DNA of 34,622 bases from positions 1 to 34,622 of the forward strand of contig CAKZUV010000052.1 in the NCBI GenBank assembly GCA_937921555.1. The letters are read 5' to 3'. Each line of letters opens with the position of its first letter. Within the stretch, counting starts at the first letter, position 1. The notes below the pieces were generated by a model, which was not told the DNA's origin, made no database searches, and saw nothing but the letters and a program-made list of their open reading frames with translations. The position numbers and the translations under genes were made by a program. Shown piece by piece: positions 8,147 to 16,668 of the stretch. Origin of the DNA: an uncultured Saprospiraceae bacterium. GTDB taxonomy: Bacteria; Bacteroidota; Bacteroidia; Chitinophagales; Saprospiraceae.

Positions 8147-10597
8147 TTAGTGGGAACACCCAATATGACTACCGATCGGAGAACCATCCGGTAATCCCGG
8201 ACCGGCCGGAATACTGAACGAAGATGGATCACGGCGAAACTGTGCAATCATCAAAAGGGCGTAATCCGCCGCTCCAGTCTGCAATGCTGCTTTATTCGTT
8301 TTCAGCCATTTTTCCAGTTCATTTATTTTATGAATCACAATACCACGGACCATGGGTGTAGCCGTTTCGTCGGCGGCTAACGCCAGTATTTCTTTTATTG
8401 TAATAGCAGCCGTCGTTGCCTGAATCATACCCAGATAGTCATTGCCAGGTTGTTTTTTCCAAGTTGCTTCCATCAGTAGATCAATAACCGTTTCGAGACC
8501 TGGCAGGTCCGGTTGCAAGCCGTGCTGCTGTACCAACCGAGCTGCCCGTTGCGGGTGCAACAATATTTTTATGCTCTTTGTGGCCGCTGCTTCGGCGGCG
8601 GCTAACGGATCAAACGTCAGTCCGGTGTGCGTTTTAAAGCTTTCTCTTCCACGGCTATAGCCTGGTGGCTTGGGCGGAATGACCGCTAATAATTTTTCGG
8701 GGAAAGCCAGTGTTTTGGGATCTATAGTTTGTAGAATTTCTGATAACGCGCGTAGCTGTACATCGCCTGCAACAATCTGTAACGGCTTCTGGCCATCTCC
8801 GCGGACGGCATACGTGTAATCTACTCCTCCAACCAATTTCGCTACTGCTTCCACCTGGTACCGATGCGACAAATAAACAGGTACCAGTATTTCTTCTACC
8901 GTCGACAAAGGCATTCCCATTCGGATACTTTTTTCTCCCAGGCGGTTCATCGCTACCGCTCTTACTTCAAGAAGTCGTTGTAATTCCAGGACCGGGTCCG
9001 GACCATTATCCCAAAGATGGCCGACCGAATTAGCACCACCAGCCGGACGGGCATCCCGGTCGGAGATATAACGAAATCCCTTGCTGATGCCTTCTTCGAT
9101 AATTTTATCCAACGCCTGTTTTTCATCAACCTCGTCCGCAAAATCTTCGTAGCCGTAACGAATCGTCAGTTTGTCCCATGCTCCGATTTTATCATCATAG
9201 GCCTGTGAAAAATCAGGTTGTCCGTTTTCATCCAGCTCCACGAAAGGATGCGGATAATCCATCACGGAATTCCGGTCGTTGGTGCTGGCCGCAAAATTGT
9301 GTACCAGTCCCAGCGTATGGCCTACTTCGTGCGCGGATAGCTGACGTAATCTTGCCAGCGCCATTTTGAGCATAGGATCGTTCTGATCAGTGATGCCGTC
9401 TACACTTTCCATTAATCCCTGTGCGATCAGGTAATCCTGCCGGACACGAAGTGAACCCAGCGATACGTGTCCTTTGATGATTTCGCCGGTACGCGGATCA
9501 ATGACTGAATTACCGTAGGACCAGCCACGGGTAGAACGGTGTACCCACTGGATGACGTTATAACGCACGTCCATCGGATCAGCATCTTCCGGTAAAATTT
9601 TCACCTGAAACGCATTCCGGTATCCGGCGGCTTCGAAGGCTTGATTCCACCAGCGGGCACCGTCCAGAAGTGCAGAGCGGACGGGTTCGGGCGCGCCGGG
9701 ATCGAGATAGTAAATAATAGGTTCTACGGCTTCGCTGATCGCAACTGCTTTATTCTTTCTTTCCAGCCGGTGCCGGACGATGTATCTTTTTACCAGCGGC
9801 GAAGCAATGGGCGTAGCGTAATCCTGATAGCTGATACCAAAATATCCGCTGCGTGGGTCCATCTCTCTTTTTTTGTAATTGTCGTCTGGCAGTTCAACCA
9901 GAGAATGGTGCTGTCGGACGGTGACCGCCGATGGTGTGGGAACGACTTGCCGCAGATACCGTCCGGTTGGTTTTCCGACGAAAGTTAAGGTGGATTCAAA
10001 TTCTGTATTTTTTGGAAAATTTTTTATTCGTGGAAAATAGAGGGCGGAACGATTGAGATCTAATTTATAATTTCCTTCTCCGCTGCGCGACAAAGTGTTG
10101 CGGACACCGTGGGCATCTTCCATTAAAAAAGGGGTAAAATCGACCAATAATTTATTTTCCGTTTCCACCAAAATTTCAAATCCAAAAAGAACCGATTCGG
10201 CGAAGGCCTCTCTGACCGAATTTTTTTCCGCCCTGTTTTCACTGACGGCGCGGTAATCGTAATTTGTTTGAATAAGTAAAATTTTATTTCCGGAACGGGT
10301 AAAACGGACGACCCGATTATCCCCCAACTGTCCGCGATCCAGTCCGATATCGTTGGAACCCACGCCAGCAGCTAGCGAGTTGACGTAAAGAAATTCCTGA
10401 TCCAGACTTTCAATTTCCAGTAAGATTTTACCTTTTTTATTATCCTGATAAAAATTAAAAAAACCGGATTGCTTTTTCAGGTTGGCGGTGTAGGAAGTGA
10501 TGGTCTTTGGGGAAGCAGGTGCATTGCGTAGCGGTTGTGCCGTTTTACACGCAGCAAAAAAAGAAAAGGTAAAGAAGATCAAAAGGAAGTTTTTCAT
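8147..10597 (-). CDS. Zinc-dependent metalloprotease lipoprotein (met-zincin, DUF5117/DUF4953-type)
   Basis: The 816-residue protein begins with a lipoprotein signal (MKNFLLIFFTFSFFAAC, Cys17). The N-terminal half (about residues 35-300) matches the DUF5118/DUF5117 arrangement usual for these Bacteroidota proteins. The catalytic region carries HEVGHTLGLVHNF (His423, His427, His433), the full HExxHxxGxxH zinc motif, followed by a Met-turn SVMDY near residue 443. A C-terminal helical region of about 300 residues follows. It is expected to be an active peptidase anchored outside the cytoplasm; substrates are unknown. The gene lies 25 bp after the O-antigen ligase gene on the same strand, so it may be the last gene of the polysaccharide operon, although a functional link is only suggested by position. 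Confidence 0.9.
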   Translation of the reverse strand: MKNFLLIFFTFSFFAACKTAQPLRNAPASPKTITSYTANLKKQSGFFNFYQDNKKGKILLEIESLDQEFLYVNSLAAGVGSNDIGLDRGQLGDNRVVRFTRSGNKILLIQTNYDYRAVSENRAEKNSVREAFAESVLFGFEILVETENKLLVDFTPFLMEDAHGVRNTLSRSGEGNYKLDLNRSALYFPRIKNFPKNTEFESTLTFVGKPTGRYLRQVVPTPSAVTVRQHHSLVELPDDNYKKREMDPRSGYFGISYQDYATPIASPLVKRYIVRHRLERKNKAVAISEAVEPIIYYLDPGAPEPVRSALLDGARWWNQAFEAAGYRNAFQVKILPEDADPMDVRYNVIQWVHRSTRGWSYGNSVIDPRTGEIIKGHVSLGSLRVRQDYLIAQGLMESVDGITDQNDPMLKMALARLRQLSAHEVGHTLGLVHNFAASTNDRNSVMDYPHPFVELDENGQPDFSQAYDDKIGAWDKLTIRYGYEDFADEVDEKQALDKIIEEGISKGFRYISDRDARPAGGANSVGHLWDNGPDPVLELQRLLEVRAVAMNRLGEKSIRMGMPLSTVEEILVPVYLSHRYQVEAVAKLVGGVDYTYAVRGDGQKPLQIVAGDVQLRALSEILQTIDPKTLAFPEKLLAVIPPKPPGYSRGRESFKTHTGLTFDPLAAAEAAATKSIKILLHPQRAARLVQQHGLQPDLPGLETVIDLLMEATWKKQPGNDYLGMIQATTAAITIKEILALAADETATPMVRGIVIHKINELEKWLKTNKAALQTGAADYALLMIAQFRRDPSSFSIPAGPGLPDGSPIGSHIGCSH

Positions 10598-10622
10598 AAA
10601 GTTTGAAATTTCAGATAATCAA

Positions 10623-12098
10623 TTATTCCAGCATGAGCGGTAGCGTCTTTTCCGCTTTTAATTTTTTCTGTTGTTGAATATCAATATTGATCAGAATGGC
10701 TAAACAAATAAAAAAGAAGGAACCTACTTTATCCGTTTCAATCAGATCGTTGATAATTAGTAGCAATACAATGACAATCACACACATGTAAGCTCCCATT
10801 AAAAATCCAGCAATGGTAGGATTCGTTTCGCGGTGGTAAACTATTTCCAAACGATAAAAAAAGTAAAAAAGAATGGCAACAAAAAATATAATTCCCGGAA
10901 CCCCCTGTTCTACTCCCAACATCAGATAATAACTGTGAATTCCCGATTTTTCGGGATTGTCGCTGACGTAAGTTTCAAAACTACGAACCGTATACGCTTT
11001 ATAAAATCCATGAAAATTCCCCGGACCGAATCCAAAAACAGCCCGTTCTTTTAACATGTATACGCCCGCAATCCAGCGGTAAAAGCGTTCCATGACAGAT
11101 ACGTCTTCTCCTTTTGCAGTGGCGGCAACTAAGTTATCAAATTCTTTGTGGGCAATGGTTTTTTCAAAATTTGGTGCGTATTCCAGGTATTTATTATCAT
11201 TCAACAAATTGGAAGCAAACATTATACTGCCAATTAATGCGGCCAATAAAACTAATTTAATTAATCTGAAATGAATGATCCAGTAGGCAAGAATTGCTGC
11301 AATCAAAGCCAGATAGGCAGCTCTTGTATAAGCAAAGGTAATTCCTAAAATGATAATTATCAGAATGCCCCAGAGAATATTCCAGCGAACGGAAAATCGT
11401 TGGTACGCTGATTTGAGATACCAGACAAAGGGCGTAAAGAGACTCAGCGTAGCAGCATAGTTTACGTGATTGCGATAAAATGGTCCAACGGAGGCGTTGA
11501 TTTTATCGAAAGCAAAACCATAGCCGGCATGACGAACCAGAACATACAGCGTGGTGATTGCGATCGGAACAGCAATACACCAAATCATGGTGCGCAGCGC
11601 ATTTTCACCCCGGAGTATCAGTCCTGACAGAAAAAAGTAAACAACGATGTACCAGAATTTTGCCAGAAAAAATTTGGTGGAAACAAAAGTATCCGCCGAA
11701 GTAAAAATGCATATAAATATCCAGAGAAAATGAATCCCTAAAAAAAAGGTAAGTGGATGCCGGAAAAAATTTCCTTTTATCGTAGGAATATTTTTTAAAA
11801 AATATAAAATGGATACGCCCATCAAGATCAGCACCAGTGGTTCGGTGGGCAAATCCGTCGCAAAACCTCCCGGCAATTCTACTTCCATCGAAAATGGCAG
11901 GCAGAATAATAGAAAGAAAAAAACTTTACGAAAATCTACGACACAGAGATAAGCGATGATGACTCCAAATGGCATGATCGCCAAAAAATTCATCTGGTAG
12001 CGAATGGCACCAAGAAGGCAAAACAAGGTGATTCCAGCAAAAACATACATAAAGATTTGCTGCGCAGAAATGTCCCACTTTGTCAGTAGATTATTCAT
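10623..12098 (-). CDS. O-antigen ligase/polymerase family membrane protein (Wzy_C type)
   Basis: The 491-residue protein has about a dozen hydrophobic segments spread over its length and a large hydrophilic loop (about residues 300-380) between two of the last ones. The motifs FAYTRAAYLALI, then FGFGPGNF and HSYYLMLGVEQGVPG around the loop are characteristic of the O-antigen ligase/polymerase superfamily, which joins or polymerises undecaprenyl-linked glycans on the periplasmic side of the inner membrane. Its start overlaps the end of the Wzz-like gene by 8 bp, showing translational coupling. Ligase and polymerase cannot be told apart without structure-based comparison. The neighbouring flippase and chain-length regulator fit a Wzx/Wzy-type pathway. 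Confidence 0.88.
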   Translation of the reverse strand: MNNLLTKWDISAQQIFMYVFAGITLFCLLGAIRYQMNFLAIMPFGVIIAYLCVVDFRKVFFFLLFCLPFSMEVELPGGFATDLPTEPLVLILMGVSILYFLKNIPTIKGNFFRHPLTFFLGIHFLWIFICIFTSADTFVSTKFFLAKFWYIVVYFFLSGLILRGENALRTMIWCIAVPIAITTLYVLVRHAGYGFAFDKINASVGPFYRNHVNYAATLSLFTPFVWYLKSAYQRFSVRWNILWGILIIIILGITFAYTRAAYLALIAAILAYWIIHFRLIKLVLLAALIGSIMFASNLLNDNKYLEYAPNFEKTIAHKEFDNLVAATAKGEDVSVMERFYRWIAGVYMLKERAVFGFGPGNFHGFYKAYTVRSFETYVSDNPEKSGIHSYYLMLGVEQGVPGIIFFVAILFYFFYRLEIVYHRETNPTIAGFLMGAYMCVIVIVLLLIINDLIETDKVGSFFFICLAILINIDIQQQKKLKAEKTLPLMLE

Positions 12099-13188
12099 GA
12101 AGTACCTCCTGCCAGTTGATACTTTTATAAGAATCAGTTAACAGAACGCCGATGCAAGTCAGAATAAAAGCCATCAAAACGGAAACGATTACAATGATGG
12201 ATCGTTTGGGGCGCGACTTATCGCGGGGATAGCCGGCTGCCTGCACCAGATTGATTGCGGTAAATTCGTTGTTGTAAACTGCTTCCAGTTGTGTCAGTCG
12301 TTGTTGCTCGTTCCCAAATTCATCTTTACTGATCTGATGGATCCGGTATAGTCTCTCGGATCCGGCAAACCCTTCTGTAAATTTACCGAGCTGGGCTTTC
12401 AGGTTGGCCACTTCACTTTCCAGCCCCCGGATTCTGGCGGTACTGTAAATAATGGTATCTTTAGGGATAGAAGAATATTTTTGCAACTCTGCCAGCCGGC
12501 CTTTTTCTTCGTCAAGTTTGGCCGACTTAATCAACAGTAGTTCGGGCAGGTCTCTGCTTTGCGTAGCCGGATTAAGAATCCCGTATTTTTTTCTTATAGT
12601 AAGTAAAGAATCTTCCAGGTCGCTCATTGTTTTGCCTCTTTCCAGCAAGTTGTTTTTCATCATCTTAATTTGCTGCCACTGACTGTTGCGAATCATTTCC
12701 TGGGCAAATTGATTGACCTTCTCCCTGGCTACGTTGGCTATGTTCATCGCCAGTTCCGGATCCGTATCTTCTACCAGAATTTCGATGGCGTCATATTTTG
12801 TTTTCAGAACTTTATACTGAGAAGAAAAAACTTCCATGACGCGAAAATGCCGTTTATCATCATTTTCGTCAATTCCGTAATGGTTGTATAAATCAAAACT
12901 ATCAATCAAAAAATTCGCCAGCCGTTCCGATTCGGCCAGGGTCAGAATCCGGTCCATATCTTCTCCGGCTCCATAATAAAATCTCGTATTATCCTGTGTA
13001 CCAATGGGGTTGGGTTTGGCCAGGTCATTATTGGTCGCGTAGAACAAGGTTGAGGACTGATAATAATTATCCATCATCAACGACAATATGACACTGCCGA
13101 CCAGTGTAATCAGACAAACTACCAAAATAAAAATTTTCCACTTATACAGGACGCGAATCACGTCCAGGAGATGTTCCTTCCGCTTCAT
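12091..13188 (-). CDS. Wzz/GumC-type polysaccharide chain-length or export protein
   Basis: The 365-residue protein has one transmembrane segment near the N-terminus (about residues 17-37, ILVVCLITLVGSVILSL), a long periplasmic coiled-coil-rich region (about 120-310, for example MIRNSQWQQIKMMKNNLLER), and a second membrane segment near the C-terminus (about 329-350, IIVIVSVLMAFILTCIGVLL) preceded by a proline/arginine stretch (PRDKSRPKRS). This is the Wzz architecture, without a C-terminal tyrosine-kinase domain. Such proteins set polysaccharide chain length or support export. It overlaps the ligase gene by 8 bp and follows the flippase by 40 bp, with an apparent promoter in that gap. Confidence 0.88.
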   Translation of the reverse strand: MKRKEHLLDVIRVLYKWKIFILVVCLITLVGSVILSLMMDNYYQSSTLFYATNNDLAKPNPIGTQDNTRFYYGAGEDMDRILTLAESERLANFLIDSFDLYNHYGIDENDDKRHFRVMEVFSSQYKVLKTKYDAIEILVEDTDPELAMNIANVAREKVNQFAQEMIRNSQWQQIKMMKNNLLERGKTMSDLEDSLLTIRKKYGILNPATQSRDLPELLLIKSAKLDEEKGRLAELQKYSSIPKDTIIYSTARIRGLESEVANLKAQLGKFTEGFAGSERLYRIHQISKDEFGNEQQRLTQLEAVYNNEFTAINLVQAAGYPRDKSRPKRSIIVIVSVLMAFILTCIGVLLTDSYKSINWQEVLHE

Positions 13189-13207
13189 AGTAAATTAACG
13201 ATTTTCA

Positions 13208-13237
13208 CAAAAGTAGATATTTTGGTGGTTATTTCAA
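13208..13237 (-). promoter_or_regulatory. Bacteroidota-type promoter for the Wzz-like gene
   Basis: On the minus strand TTG (13235-13237) is followed after 19 bp by TACTTTTG (13208-13215). Both the -33-like core and the -7 consensus TAnnTTTG are present at the expected spacing, 19 bp upstream of the ATG at 13188. It overlaps the last codons of the flippase gene. Confidence 0.55.
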
Positions 13238-14662
13238 GGATTTTAATTCCCGGGGCTGAATCATACCACAGATGATGGCCAGGATTAAGGCGATTCCGCC
13301 GCTAATCACAAATCGCCACTGCCAGATCATTCCCGAATAATTGTATAGCTGCCAGGCCACCAGCGTGACTAACAGAACGTATGCCGATACCTTCAGGACC
13401 ACTTTTTTGTTAACCTTAAAATCAAATAGCGTTCGGATCAACGTCATTTGCGAAAGCAATACAAAACTCTGCGTAATAATCGTAGCCACCGCCGCCCCCA
13501 ATGCACCATCCTGACTGATTAAAAAGAAATTTAAAAGGACATTTATAATGATACCAACTACAAAAATTCCATTCATCTGTTTTAACTGACCTTCTGCGGT
13601 GATCAACGTACTTGATATATAGATACCACTGACGGCAACGTACGTCAGCATGAGTGATCCCAGTACAGTTCCCCAGTACGGAGTCGATTCTACGTATAAA
13701 AAGGAAGAAATTTCATTGCGGAAAAACCACACATTGGCCGCTACGGCAATGGCAATGGACCAAATGAGTAAAAAACTTAATTTGAATAAGGGCTTGATGG
13801 ACTCTCCCAGTTTTAGCATACGGGAAAACATGGGTAATAATAAACTGGCAAATAAAAATCCGGTCATATTGACGGCATCCAGCAACCGGTAGCCCGAAGC
13901 GTAAATTCCGGCTTCGGCCCGTCCGTCGGGAAGCATTCGCTCAATCATCACTCCGTCGATTTTGGTATAAAAAGTCATCAGGAATACCACCAGTGCGTAA
14001 GGATAACTGTCCCGGAGAATGATGCGGAGATAAAGCGGATTGTATCGCCATTTTATTTTTGGTAAATGTTTACGCACGATCATGTAAGCGGTCAGGGTCG
14101 CCGTCAGCAACGCGCCCATCTGCGCATAAATAAACCATTCAATTCTGAAATTTTCTTTGAAGGCCGGAACGTAGAGTAAGGTTCCGCAAACCAGAATCAT
14201 CAGCAGTTTTTCCATGGCTGATAAGAGGCTGTCCGTACGATAGAAGCCCAAACCGGATACGTTGGATCGCATGTAAAAGAGAAGGCTAATCAAAATTTGA
14301 TTGATACCGACGGCCAGAATCATCGGAAAAACGGTCCATTCGTACTGAAGCAACCAGGCCGCCGGAAAAAGTACCAGCAGGTATAATCCGGCCAGAATGA
14401 CTTTGAGTATAATGATATTAGGAAAATATTTACCGAGGAGATTCCGGTGTTGGGCTATATTTTTGTTGTTATAACTCTGAATACCAAAATCGCTGATAAT
14501 CTGCAGAAGAAAGGTGAAATTAATGATGGCAAAATAGAGACCATACACTTCTTTTCCCACCGTATTCTGAACCTCCATATCAATTCCGAATAAATAGAAC
14601 GGCTTGATGAGCACGTTGATGCCAATCAGAAAAAGCACATTAATCAGGAAGGTACGGTTCAA
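13229..14662 (-). CDS. Polysaccharide flippase (Wzx-like, MOP superfamily)
   Basis: The 477-residue protein is a polytopic membrane protein with about 12-14 hydrophobic segments and short charged loops, typical of the polysaccharide transporter branch of the MATE/MOP superfamily. The N-terminus (FLINVLFLIGINVLIKPFYL, then FGIDMEVQNTVG) and the conserved stretch FYTKIDGVMIERM, with YASGYRLLD just after it, match Wzx-like flippases, which move undecaprenyl-linked glycan units across the inner membrane. The start codon is TTG at 14662; the only other in-frame options before an upstream stop are non-ATG codons. The protein opens the polysaccharide block, which continues with the Wzz-like and ligase genes. 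No glycosyltransferase is encoded in this window. Confidence 0.88.
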   Translation of the reverse strand: MNRTFLINVLFLIGINVLIKPFYLFGIDMEVQNTVGKEVYGLYFAIINFTFLLQIISDFGIQSYNNKNIAQHRNLLGKYFPNIIILKVILAGLYLLVLFPAAWLLQYEWTVFPMILAVGINQILISLLFYMRSNVSGLGFYRTDSLLSAMEKLLMILVCGTLLYVPAFKENFRIEWFIYAQMGALLTATLTAYMIVRKHLPKIKWRYNPLYLRIILRDSYPYALVVFLMTFYTKIDGVMIERMLPDGRAEAGIYASGYRLLDAVNMTGFLFASLLLPMFSRMLKLGESIKPLFKLSFLLIWSIAIAVAANVWFFRNEISSFLYVESTPYWGTVLGSLMLTYVAVSGIYISSTLITAEGQLKQMNGIFVVGIIINVLLNFFLISQDGALGAAVATIITQSFVLLSQMTLIRTLFDFKVNKKVVLKVSAYVLLVTLVAWQLYNYSGMIWQWRFVISGGIALILAIICGMIQPRELKSLK

Positions 14663-14724
14663 ACGAAATGAGAATTATAGTCACAAGGAAAGTCTTATCC
14701 AACATTCCTAATAAAAAAGATAAA

Positions 14725-14769
14725 GCAGTGAAGTATAAAACTAACCATTTTTTAGTTTTACTTCACTGC
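14725..14769 (-). terminator. Terminator of the glucosaminidase gene
   Basis: A stem of 17 paired bases with a short bulge (gcagtgaagta at the outer end) closes a roughly 9-base loop. On the minus strand it is followed by TTATCTTTTTTA. It ends transcripts from the glucosaminidase gene before the flippase start. Confidence 0.8.
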
Positions 14770-14796
14770 TATCTGACTGCGGTGACTTTTAACACT

Positions 14797-14823
14797 GACT
14801 ACAATTGGTTTTGGGACAGCCTC
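14797..14823 (-). repeat. Possible diverged half-copy of the 54-bp palindromic repeat
   Basis: The plus strand shares CTACAATTGG and then TTTGGGACAGCCTC with one half of the 54-bp repeats (CTACAATTGG, then a TTTGGGCAAGCTC-like end) after a short deletion. The other half is not recognisable. Chance similarity is not excluded. Confidence 0.3.
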
Positions 14824-14957
14824 TTACGGAATATTGAATCTTGGATATCCAATTATGAATTTTGAATACCCCCTGCTACCGCAAAACAGGTTTTTATACT
14901 TGATAATACTGCGATGTTGAATAGACTTTATTCCATCCAGCAATGCCGTCAAATCAA

Positions 14958-15743
14958 TTATCGGTTTTTATTTCGTTCCGGGCGTTGCGGAGCAACTGCG
15001 TGTCGTGCTTCGGTACTCAGCGCCGGCATGGGTTCCGGCCTTCCATATACCGCCGTTTTTTCAGTATTCACCCCGTAATAATTGGGAACGTAATCTTCCG
15101 GCAGTTCAAACGCATCGGGTACTTCTGTATGGTTCGTTGCGATGGTTGACGTAGCCGAACTATTATTGTGCATTGCTAATCCAGTCTCCACGTTAAAATT
15201 CTGACTAATCCGATCATACTGGTACAGTTGATAGGTTTCAATCTTTTCGATCAATTTTTCGGCGTACCGGTGATCGGTAGCATATCCAGCCGCTTTTAAT
15301 TCTCTTGCCCAGCCTTTATAATCGGTAATGGACAGGGTGAATAAATTCCCGTAACGGCTATTTTCCACCAAAAAATTAGAGTGATCTATGTAAGATTCCT
15401 CCACGGATGCGTATTTGCGAAAGCAGGAAGCAATCAGTTCTCCATTTTTATAATCATCATCTTCCTGATAGATGGTGGCACCACTCCAGTTGTTATTACA
15501 TTTAATACCAAAATAATTATTGCCTTCCACGGCAAGTGGTCCTTTACCCCAGGAAGATTCGACGATGGCCTGAGCCAGCGTAATACTCGCAGGAATACCC
15601 GTGCGCCACATCTCTCTGACCGCCATTTCGCTTTGCATTTCAATGAAAGCAAGCGTAGCATTTTCATTATTAAAATCGGAATGGGAAAAGCCGAAAAGGC
15701 TCAAAAAGCACAGGGATACTGCACTGACGATGCGTTTCAACAT
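14958..15743 (-). CDS. Secreted glucosaminidase-domain protein (GH73-like)
   Basis: The 261-residue protein has an N-terminal signal peptide (MLKRIVSAVSLCFLSLFGFS) and a glucosaminidase domain at about residues 30-175. The signature ITLAQAIVESSWGKGPLA with Glu62 as the probable general acid, NNYFGIKC and the ending GYATDHRYAEKL are typical of flagellar-FlgJ/GH73-like N-acetylglucosaminidases, which cut peptidoglycan glycan strands. The C-terminal 80 residues look unstructured and proline-rich, without LysM or SH3 repeats. The gene stands alone: it ends in its own terminator and is divergent from the DksA-like gene. Confidence 0.9.
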   Translation of the reverse strand: MLKRIVSAVSLCFLSLFGFSHSDFNNENATLAFIEMQSEMAVREMWRTGIPASITLAQAIVESSWGKGPLAVEGNNYFGIKCNNNWSGATIYQEDDDYKNGELIASCFRKYASVEESYIDHSNFLVENSRYGNLFTLSITDYKGWARELKAAGYATDHRYAEKLIEKIETYQLYQYDRISQNFNVETGLAMHNNSSATSTIATNHTEVPDAFELPEDYVPNYYGVNTEKTAVYGRPEPMPALSTEARHAVAPQRPERNKNR

Positions 15744-16072
15744 AGCAGGTGATTTAATGGGTTAGCGATTAGCCCAGGCACTTACTACGGAGTTTTCTCA
15801 CAGCTCGTCAAGTAAGCAGGCGACGTTTGTATTACAATTTTTAATATGTAAAAATCGCGCCAACTTTGCGGATAATGGCCAAATTTGGATAGATTTTTAT
15901 TATAGTGGCAACATATTTGGGTTAAATACCATATTGAATTCGTACAAATAAATCTTTGCCAAAGCGCAACAACTAGTTATTTGATATTTTTTATTTGCAT
16001 GGATTTGCCGTATTTTTGCACCTGAAAAGCAAAACGAAGCATCTTTTTACTAATACTAAACTTTTTTTTACT
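15744..16072. other. Divergent intergenic region, no gene seen
   Basis: These 329 bases separate the divergent glucosaminidase and DksA-like genes. Apart from the -7 element at 16011-16018 I see only AT-rich sequence and no convincing ORF. The frame upstream of the DksA-like gene is open back to 15995, but that part overlaps the promoter. Confidence 0.5.
16011..16018 (+). promoter_or_regulatory. Putative -7 element for the DksA-like gene
   Basis: TATTTTTG fits TAnnTTTG and is followed by C-A, as is common in this phylum. It lies 54 bp before the ATG at 16073 and argues against the longer frame starting at 15995. A TTTG occurs only 13 bp upstream, too close for the usual -33 spacing. Confidence 0.5.
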
Positions 16073-16444
16073 ATGAGTGAGAAAGCAGTAAAAACACGTT
16101 ACACAGATAGCGAATTAGAGGAATTTGGATTGCTGATTGATGAAAAGCTAATGGAAGCCAGAAAGCAACTGGACTTTTACACGCAGCAACTTTCGGATAG
16201 TTCTGATAATGCGGATTCGAAATCAAAAGGTCTGGATGACAGTATTGGCTCAGTGGAAAATGAACAAATCAGTACGCTGGCCAGCCGAATGCGTAAGCAT
16301 ATTCAACATCTGGAAAACGCCAAATTGCGGATTCAGAATAAAGTGTACGGAATTTGCCGGGAAACCGGAAAGTTGATTTCGAAGGAGCGTCTCAAGGCCG
16401 TGCCACACGCTACATTGAGCATTGATGCGAAGAATAAGCGATAG
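16073..16444 (+). CDS. DksA/TraR-like regulator with degenerate zinc finger
   Basis: The 123-residue protein has a helical coiled-coil N-terminal region (ELEEFGLLIDEKLMEARKQL) and a C-terminal segment YGICRETGKLISKERLKAVP followed by HATLSI, the diagnostic end of DksA/TraR proteins, which bind in the RNA polymerase secondary channel. Only the first of the four zinc cysteines remains, so zinc binding in the usual way is unlikely. Similar loss is common among Bacteroidota members of the family. The coiled-coil tip has no readily aligned DxxDxA. The start at 16073 is chosen because the upstream ATG at 15995 lies before the promoter. A terminator follows at 16494. Confidence 0.88.
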   Translation: MSEKAVKTRYTDSELEEFGLLIDEKLMEARKQLDFYTQQLSDSSDNADSKSKGLDDSIGSVENEQISTLASRMRKHIQHLENAKLRIQNKVYGICRETGKLISKERLKAVPHATLSIDAKNKR

Positions 16445-16493
16445 CCTTCTTTCGGGTACCGTTCATGGTCTGTAGCGATCATTGAACCGGATG

Positions 16494-16528
16494 GTGATTA
16501 TGGTACCAACTGTAATCACTATTTTTTT
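16494..16528 (+). terminator. Intrinsic terminator after the DksA-like gene
   Basis: A 7-bp stem (gtgatta/taatcac) with a 12-base loop is followed by TATTTTTTT, 50 bp after the stop codon. The stem is short, so strength is uncertain. Confidence 0.55.
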
Positions 16529-16668
16529 ACCGGAAAACTTCGTAGGAATGGATATTTCCGGAATCAAAAAATAACTAATTTCTGATTTCAGACGTTTAGT
16601 AGATGGCTGGACTGGTGCACGGTGCACTAACCTGCTAATTTGCGTATTCTTGCCAAAAATTTTAAATT

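Noticed and set aside
8129-14710. AACATTCCTAA-like strings near 8129 and 14700, as in the end of the 37-bp direct repeat
   Set aside because: Only about 10 bases match and nothing around them does; chance in AT-rich DNA is enough.
15880-15900. GGCCAAATTTGGATAG, similar to the end of the 54-bp repeats
   Set aside because: The match is short, flanks do not align and the segment is a simple palindrome around AAATTT.
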